Assembly (NCBI RefSeq): GCF_002812125.1
Contig: NZ_NPDQ01000005.1
Location: 248,001-312,000, forward strand
Direction of reading: 5' to 3'
DNA length: 64,000 nt
Source: Leptospira brenneri
GTDB taxonomy: Bacteria > Spirochaetota > Leptospiria > Leptospirales > Leptospiraceae
A program made the position numbers and the translations under genes. How positions within the stretch are numbered: position 1 is the stretch's first letter; every line of letters starts with the position of its first letter. The notes below the pieces were generated by a model. It saw only the letters and a list, made by a program, of their open reading frames with translations. It ran no database searches and was not told where the DNA came from. This document shows, in pieces, positions 57,715 through 64,000 of the stretch.

Positions 57715-58356
57715 CGAAAAGGACTTCCTTCCTATCTGTTTCCTTCGATTGTTTCGTACACAAGATACGTGAAATTCCAGGAAAATTCCAGGAAAAATCG
57801 AAGGGAATCTCTGCTCTTTTTAGAACACAGTCCATGTTTAACAGGGGGCATAGGTGCGAAAGCGGAAAATCTTTTGGTTTCCCTCGGTGTTCTCTCTGCT
57901 ATGGGGGTGGAGCTCATCACTTTGCCAAGAGGGGGAGATTTTACTGCCCATGAACCCGGTCAAATTGTGGGATACTTACAAATTGATTTGAAAAAACGAA
58001 ATTTGAGTTTGGGAGATTTTTTAAGGATTCTCAATCGAAGTTTGGTGGATTCTATTTGGGAAACCTGGGGATTGAAACTAGAAGAAAATCCCAAGGCACC
58101 TGGACTCTATACAGTAGAAGAACCAAAATTGAAACTTGTTTCGGAAGGAATCTTTGCGAAGTCTTATTTTACAAGTTTTGGATTTGCATTGAATGCAATG
58201 AACAACCTATCAACATTTTCTCTCATCAATCCTTGTGGTGCCAAATCAGAAGATATGACTTCCCTCCAAAGATTGGGAAAACCTGTAGATTTCCCGAAAG
58301 AAAGAAGAGAATTTGTGGAAAGTTTTGCTAAAACATTTATAGACCTACTTCCTTAA
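57697..58356 (+). CDS. lipB: Octanoyltransferase LipB
   Basis: A 219-residue enzyme that moves octanoyl from ACP to lipoyl domains. LLFLEHSPCLTGG, the signature RGGDFTAHEPGQIVGYLQID, and LKLVSEGI with K146 and NPCG with C180 as the catalytic pair are seen. The usual TxHGPGQ is TAHEPGQ. ATG 57697 has AAAGGA at good distance. The lipoyl domain protein at 1.7 kb is a possible acceptor. Confidence 0.92.
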   Translation: MTKFLHRKGLPSYLFPSIVSYTRYVKFQENSRKNRRESLLFLEHSPCLTGGIGAKAENLLVSLGVLSAMGVELITLPRGGDFTAHEPGQIVGYLQIDLKKRNLSLGDFLRILNRSLVDSIWETWGLKLEENPKAPGLYTVEEPKLKLVSEGIFAKSYFTSFGFALNAMNNLSTFSLINPCGAKSEDMTSLQRLGKPVDFPKERREFVESFAKTFIDLLP

Positions 58357-58404
58357 TTTCCTCTGTAAATTCAGAGAATCCGCCGAAAAGTATAAGGGGG
58401 ATCT

Positions 58405-59391
58405 ATGAAATATTCACGTTTTTTTCTATCCTTTATACTTTTCTTTTTCCTCTGTGAAATCTTGGCTCTCAGTGCCGTGGTTTGGACTTTTTATGAATCT
58501 TTGCAGAATGCTCTCACCCAAGAACAGTTTGTTTCTGACCATAGAGCTCGTGATTTGACTTTAGCACTCGCAAAAAGTTCAGAACAGAGACTACAGAACG
58601 AAGGTTATGTGGAACTTGAGAAAATGTTTGGTCGTTATGTCGAACAATCTAAAAATGATCCTGAAGAGTTTTATATCCAAAAGATTAGTTTATATTCTAG
58701 TGATGCCACTCTTCTTGTATCCACTGATACCATTTATACACCGGATGAATTAAAAAAAAGAAAACCGGACGAAACACTTCTTCATTCCACCTTTTTTAAA
58801 AAAGGAATTCGGATGAAAAAATGGCAATGGTCAGAACCAGAAAATGGAGAAAATCCTATCCTCAATTCTAAAAGAGATCCGAAGGTTCGATCTGGATTTG
58901 AATGGGTACTTTCTTATTTGCCACTGGCAAAGTCTAATACTGTCAGACTCACTGCACCACTTTATAAACCGGGAACACTCGATGTGACAGGACTTGTGAT
59001 TTTGGTTTATGAAAGAGGAAATCTCGGATTACTCTTTGAAAACCAATGGAAACTTGTAGAATGGATGGTTTTCAATTACATTCTATTTGCTTTTGTTGTG
59101 AGTTTGATTTTGACTGGAGCTTTTGTTGCCTATACAATGTTAGTGGCAAAAGATTCTTCTGTAACTCCGAAAGAGTCTTCAGGTTTGCCTTTATTTGAGA
59201 AAAAAACTGTAGAACCAAAAGAAAGCAATTTAGAACCAGTTCTTGATTTGACGGAAGAAAAAACAGCGGTCGTAGATACGAAGAGTGAAACTGGAAATGA
59301 AGTGGAGATCCTTTCTGGGGAGGCACTTGTTTCGGCAGTTCCTTCTGATTCTCACCAAACACCGATTCGTGATGCGATTTTTTTAGGATAA
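58405..59391 (+). CDS. Membrane sensor-like protein with extracytoplasmic domain
   Basis: A 328-residue protein. An N-terminal helix (FILFFFLCEILALSAVVWTF) and a second helix near 225-250 (YILFAFVVSLILTGAFVAYT) bracket an extracytoplasmic domain of about 190 residues (ISLYSSDATLLVSTDTI; LTAPLYKPGTLDVTGLVILV), similar to sensor domains of the dCache/CHASE kind. A charged, low-complexity tail of 75 residues follows instead of a kinase. The next gene is a STAS protein, so it may be the membrane part of a partner-switching system. Confidence 0.7.
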   Translation: MKYSRFFLSFILFFFLCEILALSAVVWTFYESLQNALTQEQFVSDHRARDLTLALAKSSEQRLQNEGYVELEKMFGRYVEQSKNDPEEFYIQKISLYSSDATLLVSTDTIYTPDELKKRKPDETLLHSTFFKKGIRMKKWQWSEPENGENPILNSKRDPKVRSGFEWVLSYLPLAKSNTVRLTAPLYKPGTLDVTGLVILVYERGNLGLLFENQWKLVEWMVFNYILFAFVVSLILTGAFVAYTMLVAKDSSVTPKESSGLPLFEKKTVEPKESNLEPVLDLTEEKTAVVDTKSETGNEVEILSGEALVSAVPSDSHQTPIRDAIFLG

Positions 59392-59394
59392 ATT

Positions 59395-60252
59395 ATGGAA
59401 GCCCAAGATAAAGTATTTTCAATCCAGTTGAAAGGTGGTTTGGACGGAACCAGTGCCGAAGATTTTTATCGTTACTTTGAATCACAATTAAACAAAGGAT
59501 ATAGAAAGTTCTTATTTCAGTTTGGAGCTTTGGACTTTATCACTTCCAATGGAATTAGCATTCTAGTGAAAATTCATAAACAGATCAGAAAGGTTGGGGC
59601 GGTTTATGCGATTTATGGAGTGAAACAAGAAGTGGAAGATGTTCTAAGTCTTGTTGGACTCTTTGAAAAACTTCCCATCTTTCGTGGTCATTCCCAAGCG
59701 GAATCCTTTCTTTTACAAATGGACACAAGAAGAGAAGTCGCACCGGAAACAAAACCAGTGGAAAAAGAATCGAAACCTACTCAGACTTCTTCTGAGGAAA
59801 ACAGGATTCGATTTTATTTTACCGGTAAATCCAAAGAAAAAGATTCTTCCAAAGATCCTATTTCGCAGTTGGAATCGATTCCTGATTCCAAAGAGAGTCC
59901 TGAAATTCCCAAAACAAGTTCTTCACCAATGGAATCTGTTTTAGAAGAAAAACTAAATAGCCTTCGTTTGGAGATCAAAGAGACCTTAAACAATGAACTC
60001 GAAAGAAGGTTTGCTGTTTATAAAACCTCTCCTGAATCAGAAGAAAAACGTATTGGTGTTGCCGTTCCGAATTACATCCAATCCAAAACCAAACAATTGG
60101 AGGCCTTGGAGCGAATCATCCAATGTGAGGTTTGTGGGACAAGGCTTAGGCTTCATAAATTTGGAAAACATGAATGTCCAGGTTGTTCCACCCAGTTCCA
60201 AATGAGCCCAGGTGGTTCTATCCGTTTTCTTGAAAAATTGAATCCACTTTAA
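59395..60252 (+). CDS. STAS-domain protein with C-terminal zinc ribbon
   Basis: A 285-residue protein. Residues 1-110 are STAS-like (VFSIQLKGGLDGTSAEDFYR; LFQFGALDFITSNGISILVK), but the usual DSSG is TSNG, so the phospho-Ser is replaced by Asn. A charged linker of 120 residues, then a four-Cys zinc ribbon at the end: IIQCEVCG ... HECPGCSTQF. Three bases after the membrane protein and 11 before murJ. The fusion is not one I recognise. Confidence 0.75.
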   Translation: MEAQDKVFSIQLKGGLDGTSAEDFYRYFESQLNKGYRKFLFQFGALDFITSNGISILVKIHKQIRKVGAVYAIYGVKQEVEDVLSLVGLFEKLPIFRGHSQAESFLLQMDTRREVAPETKPVEKESKPTQTSSEENRIRFYFTGKSKEKDSSKDPISQLESIPDSKESPEIPKTSSSPMESVLEEKLNSLRLEIKETLNNELERRFAVYKTSPESEEKRIGVAVPNYIQSKTKQLEALERIIQCEVCGTRLRLHKFGKHECPGCSTQFQMSPGGSIRFLEKLNPL

Positions 60253-60263
60253 AGTCTGGTTTT

Positions 60264-61889
60264 ATGACAAAACAAGCCAAGGGGAGTGAGTCTAGCGCCA
60301 GACGATCACTTGCCCTTTCTTTTTATACTTTTTTATCTCGAATTTTAGGTCTCGTTCGTGACCACTTTATGGCTGTTAGTTTTGGGACAGGAATGGTCGC
60401 CTCTGCCTTTAGTGTGGCTTACCGCCTTCCTAATATGTTTCGGAACCTGCTTGCGGAAGGGACATTAAGCCAATCCTTTATGCCTATTTTTTCTGAATAT
60501 GAAAAGATGGGTGTGGAAGAAGCTAGAATGATGTCGGGAACCGTTCTTAGTTTTTTATTTTTATGTTTGTCTATCTTTGTGGCCCTTTTTTGGTTTTTTG
60601 CAGCAGGGTTTTTACCAGCACTTGTGGGAGGATCTCCTGAATACGGGGCACTTGTCGTAGAACTTTCGTTAGTTTTATTTTTTCTGATTATGACGGCGAG
60701 TTTGTCATCGATTTTTATGTCGATTTCCAATTCCCACCATCATTACTTTGTTCCTTCCTTATCTCCCATCATCCTTAACTTCAGTTATTTGATCGTTTTT
60801 ATCTTTGTATTTCCTTTTTACCATGAAATTCGAGATAAGGTTTTTGTTTTGGCTTATGGAATTGTGACAGGAGGAGTCCTGCAACTTCTGGTCCAAGGTT
60901 GGTATGTTTACAAAAGGGGATACGGCCCTATCTTTCGTTTAAACTTTCGCCATCCCGCCATTAAAAAAATCTTTAAACTGATGTTGCCCGCGGCCCTTGG
61001 AGGAAGTTTTTATCAAATAGGACTTCTTGTGGATATTTTCCTAGCCAATTACATTCAAAATCAAAACCCAGGACTTGGTGCTGTGGTCAGTTTGGATTAT
61101 TCACAAAGACTAGTCCAACTTCCGACAGGGATCATTGGGGTGGCCCTTGCGACAACCATCCTTCCTTCTCTACTCAAAGACCTTCGAGAAGGAAGGGAAG
61201 AAAATGTTCCGAAAGAAATCGCCGATGTTTTATCTTTTGCATTTTTTTTAACACTTCCGGCAAGCATTGGTTTGGCGGTTTTAGGTGAGACGGTTTTAGA
61301 TTCGATTTATTTTGGAGGAAGGTGGGATCATTTGGCAACCATTACGGCCTTTTATCCTTTGGTATTTTATTCTTTTGCCATTCCTTTTTACAGCATCAAT
61401 AAGGTATTGGTTTCTTCTTATTATGCTTTTTCCGATACAAAAACTCCACTTCGGATCCAACTAGTTTCTTTTGTTTTGAGTGTGGTGGTGAGTATTGGGC
61501 TTATGTATTTTTTAAAACATTCTGCCATTGCATTAGCATCGGCATTTAGTGCTTCTGTGACTTCTTCTCTTCTATTGTTCTATTTAAAATCACATAAAGT
61601 AAAAATTCCGTTTGCGACTGTTTGGTTGCGGATTCTAAAAATGATTCCGGCACTACTCGGACTTCTGTTATGGTTGGCTCTTTCGGAATGGGTAACAAAA
61701 CCATATTTGGTTTCCTATCTTTCTGAAAGTTTGGGACTTGGTTATGCCAACGTCAGTCGGATTTGTTTGGTGGTTTCCATCCTTCCTGCGACAACCATTT
61801 ACTTTGTCATTGCGGGCCTTACTGGTTTAGCGGAAGCCGAAATTATCTTAGGTAGGTTTCTTCGTAAGTTTAGAAAGAAAACTAATTGA
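60264..61889 (+). CDS. murJ: Lipid II flippase MurJ
   Basis: A 541-residue membrane protein with about 14 helices. RILGLVRDHFMAVSFG and FSVAYRLPNMFRNLLAEGTL are the MurJ signature; the later FYSINKVLVSSYYAFSDTKT is also conserved. It flips lipid II to the periplasm for cell-wall synthesis. Follows the STAS gene in the same direction. Confidence 0.95.
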   Translation: MTKQAKGSESSARRSLALSFYTFLSRILGLVRDHFMAVSFGTGMVASAFSVAYRLPNMFRNLLAEGTLSQSFMPIFSEYEKMGVEEARMMSGTVLSFLFLCLSIFVALFWFFAAGFLPALVGGSPEYGALVVELSLVLFFLIMTASLSSIFMSISNSHHHYFVPSLSPIILNFSYLIVFIFVFPFYHEIRDKVFVLAYGIVTGGVLQLLVQGWYVYKRGYGPIFRLNFRHPAIKKIFKLMLPAALGGSFYQIGLLVDIFLANYIQNQNPGLGAVVSLDYSQRLVQLPTGIIGVALATTILPSLLKDLREGREENVPKEIADVLSFAFFLTLPASIGLAVLGETVLDSIYFGGRWDHLATITAFYPLVFYSFAIPFYSINKVLVSSYYAFSDTKTPLRIQLVSFVLSVVVSIGLMYFLKHSAIALASAFSASVTSSLLLFYLKSHKVKIPFATVWLRILKMIPALLGLLLWLALSEWVTKPYLVSYLSESLGLGYANVSRICLVVSILPATTIYFVIAGLTGLAEAEIILGRFLRKFRKKTN

Positions 61890-61953
61890 TATAGGTAAAG
61901 TTTAACGGACGTTTTGTTTCTTGAGTAAAAGGTTTAAGCGGAAGGTGGATCAA

Positions 61954-62322
61954 TTATCGTGGGGCAAAAAAAATAATGGATACACCGACGAGTGCGATTG
62001 CCGCCCCGATTAGATCAAACTTGTTCGGAATGAAGCCATCAAATTTCCAAGCCCATAACAGGGACATAACGATAAAAACTCCGCCATAGCTTGCATAGGT
62101 TCTTGCGAAATTAGCTGGTTGCCAGGTGGCAACCAGTCCATACAAACCTAAAATCACAAATCCTAAAATTCCCCATCCAATGGATTTGTTTCCGTGAACC
62201 CATAACCATACAAGATAACCACCACCAATTTCACAGAGTCCAGCTAATATAAAAACCAAACTAGGTTTTATAAATTGAGCGATAAAATCTGAATTAAAAA
62301 ATTGAATCATAATGGTTTTCAA
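61954..62322 (-). CDS. YnfA-type small multidrug/UPF0060 membrane protein
   Basis: A 122-residue protein with four hydrophobic helices. FILAGLCEIGGGYLVWLW, GLYGLVATWQPANFARTYAS, and the YGGVFIVMSLLWAWKFDG match YnfA/UPF0060 proteins. Start ATG 62322 or 62310. It follows ileS by 24 bases. Confidence 0.9.
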   Translation of the reverse strand: MKTIMIQFFNSDFIAQFIKPSLVFILAGLCEIGGGYLVWLWVHGNKSIGWGILGFVILGLYGLVATWQPANFARTYASYGGVFIVMSLLWAWKFDGFIPNKFDLIGAAIALVGVSIIFFAPR

Positions 62323-62346
62323 TCTATTTCAAAAACTAAATAGAAA

Positions 62347-64000
62347 CTATTTAGCAGAAAGTTTGGAGACAACTCCCTCACAACGAACACAAAGTTTTCC
62401 TTCTGTTTCGGAAACATGGCGCCAACATCTAGGGCATTCATGATGTCGTGGTTTTCTAATTTGGATGGAATCCTTTTCCCCTTTCCATTCTGAGAATACT
62501 TCACTGATTTCGTTTTTATCGAAGGAAACTTCTGATACCACAAAGAAAAGGCTTAAATCTTCTTTAGAAAACTTTGTATCTTTTAAAGAATCACCGGTTA
62601 TGAGAACTTCCGCTTCGAGAGATTTCCCAAGTTTGCCGAGTTTTCTTGCTTCTTCCAAAGCTTTTTGTACCACTTCTTTGGTTTGAAAGATCGGTGTAAA
62701 TTCAGATTCCAAATTTGGATCTATCCAAGAAGAGAGATCAGAAAAATCAGAATAAAATACGGAATCTTTTAAACCAAATTCATTCCAAACTTCTTCGGTT
62801 GTAAAAGAGAGAATGGGTGCCAGGAGTTTCGATAAGGTCTCTAAAATCACTGCTAAGATATACTCAGAAGACTTTCTTGTTTTTGAATCTTTGGCATCAC
62901 AGTACATCCGATCCCGAATGATTTCAAAATAATCTTGAGATAAGTCTACTGTACAAAATACCAAAACACGATGGTAAACTTGATGGAACTGGTAATTCTC
63001 ATAAAGTTTTTTCACATCTTCATTGAGTTTTGCTAACTTATGTAGATAGTATTTATCGATAGATTCTAAATCTTCTTTTTTTAGCTTCCACTGAAGTGTT
63101 TCTGCTTTTGTATTTCCTAAAAGGTAACGAAAGGTATTTCTGATTTTACGGTAAGCCTCTGCTACCGTTTTGATTGAATCTTTACCAATTTTGACATCAT
63201 CTCGGAAGTCTTGTGTGGATACCCAAAGTCTGAGAATATCGGCACCAAATTGGTTGATGATATCGGTTGTGGGATTGATCACGTTTCCAAGGGATTTGGA
63301 CATGGCGTGACCTTTCTCATCTAACACATAACCATGAGTAAGGACTGATTTATAAGGTGGCCTCTTTCGAATTGCCATAGAAGGCCAAAGCGAAGACTGG
63401 AACCAACCTCTATGTTGGTCAGAACCTTCTAAATATAAGTCTGCTGGTTCAGTATCCAACGATTCACCAAACACCGCAAAGCTGGAAACTCCAGAATCAA
63501 ACCAAACGTCTAAAATATCTTTATCTTGTTTTAAATCTTCCGAACCACATTGGGAACATTTTGTTCCTTCTGGCAAAAGGTCTTTGGCTTCTTTTTCATA
63601 CCAAACTTCGATCCCTTCTTTTTTGACAATTTGGATGAAGTGTTTTATGGTTTTGTCATCTAAATGAGTGAACCCACAAGATTTACATGTAAAGGAAGGA
63701 ATCGGAACTCCCCAGTTTCTTTGTCTCGACAAACACCAGTCAGGTCTTGATTCCACCATAGAACGGATCCGAGTGATCCCCCAATCAGGAATCCATTGAA
63801 CTTTGTCTATGGCTTTCAAAGAATCTTCTCTGAGTCCCGCATGGTCGATTGCAAAAAACCATTGGGGTGTGGCTCTGAAGATGAGAGGTTTTTTACTCCT
63901 CCAACTATGGGGATAGGAGTGAGTGAATTCGGAGTAGTGGACCAGGGCATTTTTTTCCCTAAGGAGATCCACGATTTTAGGATTGGCATCCCAAATTTTG
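62347..64000 (-). CDS. ileS: Isoleucyl-tRNA synthetase, 3' part (gene runs off the right edge)
   Basis: The frame continues in-frame to the window edge, so the N-terminus is missing. Seen: [37 protein letters not shown] (KMSKS region as AMSKS), and the zinc tail [20 protein letters not shown]. The tail and order fit bacterial IleS. The apparent GTG start at 63972 is an artefact of the truncation. Confidence 0.96.
   Translation of the reverse strand, partial: KIWDANPKIVDLLREKNALVHYSEFTHSYPHSWRSKKPLIFRATPQWFFAIDHAGLREDSLKAIDKVQWIPDWGITRIRSMVESRPDWCLSRQRNWGVPIPSFTCKSCGFTHLDDKTIKHFIQIVKKEGIEVWYEKEAKDLLPEGTKCSQCGSEDLKQDKDILDVWFDSGVSSFAVFGESLDTEPADLYLEGSDQHRGWFQSSLWPSMAIRKRPPYKSVLTHGYVLDEKGHAMSKSLGNVINPTTDIINQFGADILRLWVSTQDFRDDVKIGKDSIKTVAEAYRKIRNTFRYLLGNTKAETLQWKLKKEDLESIDKYYLHKLAKLNEDVKKLYENYQFHQVYHRVLVFCTVDLSQDYFEIIRDRMYCDAKDSKTRKSSEYILAVILETLSKLLAPILSFTTEEVWNEFGLKDSVFYSDFSDLSSWIDPNLESEFTPIFQTKEVVQKALEEARKLGKLGKSLEAEVLITGDSLKDTKFSKEDLSLFFVVSEVSFDKNEISEVFSEWKGEKDSIQIRKPRHHECPRCWRHVSETEGKLCVRCEGVVSKLSAK

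Overview
The window is a gene-dense stretch (about 64 kb, 66 protein genes, 3 tRNAs) of a spirochaete chromosome, almost certainly Leptospira and probably a free-living (saprophyte-clade) species. The genus call rests on the flaA2-flaA1 sheath gene pair, an oversized GreA fused behind a long helical domain, lipoboxes of spirochaete type, several Leptospira-type hypothetical and phasin-like proteins, a tRNA-Ile/tRNA-Ala pair detached from any rRNA operon, and moderate A+T-rich coding sequence. The species-level call is inference. I see no insertion sequence, prophage, CRISPR array or clear foreign island; the gene order looks like ordinary core chromosome. Layout: 1-9.2 kb holds a truncated pabB, an ATPase-like protein, a stand-alone lipoyl domain, a phosphoesterase, Mrp, a small GGQ ribosome-rescue-like protein, a membrane PP2C phosphatase, and groES-groEL read leftward from a promoter flanked by two CIRCE operators. 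9.2-14.6 kb holds a HerA-like ATPase, a hybrid histidine kinase with a convergent NarL-type regulator, and a small cyclic-nucleotide-binding protein. 14.6-16.8 kb is the flagellar sheath locus, headed by a small PUR-domain nucleic-acid-binding protein and a leader with inverted repeats. 16.9-32 kb carries giant GreA, an M23 peptidase, an LptE-like lipoprotein, Fur, Tgt, a STAS protein, a LysM lipoprotein, NadC, Rsh (ppGpp), a GH13 enzyme and a peptide-binding lipoprotein. 31.8-35.6 kb carries a cryptic kinase-fold protein, a GT-C-like membrane protein, PgeF, and a receiver protein whose phospho-Asp is replaced by Glu. 35.6-41.6 kb is metabolic (leuB-argD-phosphohexomutase on the minus strand; an aminotransferase and a DEDD exonuclease on the plus strand). 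41.6-48.9 kb carries a CBS protein, tRNAs, HemW, a bifunctional nuclease, a phasin-like protein, an MFS carrier, an ACT-domain protein, a surface protein and a PilZ protein. 49-50.9 kb is thiC under a TPP riboswitch with a readable terminator/antiterminator switch. 51-58.4 kb carries an acyl-CoA dehydrogenase, a metallo-beta-lactamase/double cNMP protein, thioredoxin, hypothetical proteins, panD with a SocA/Panacea-domain gene, and lipB. 58.4-64 kb carries a membrane sensor-like protein, a STAS/zinc-ribbon protein, murJ, ynfA and the 3' part of ileS. Themes: stress and second-messenger signalling is dense (Rsh, PilZ, three cNMP domains in two proteins, STAS proteins, PP2C phosphatase, two-component proteins), and genes are packed so tightly that neighbours overlap both tail-to-tail and, unusually, head-to-head. 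Coding assignments come from reading motifs; no database search was possible.
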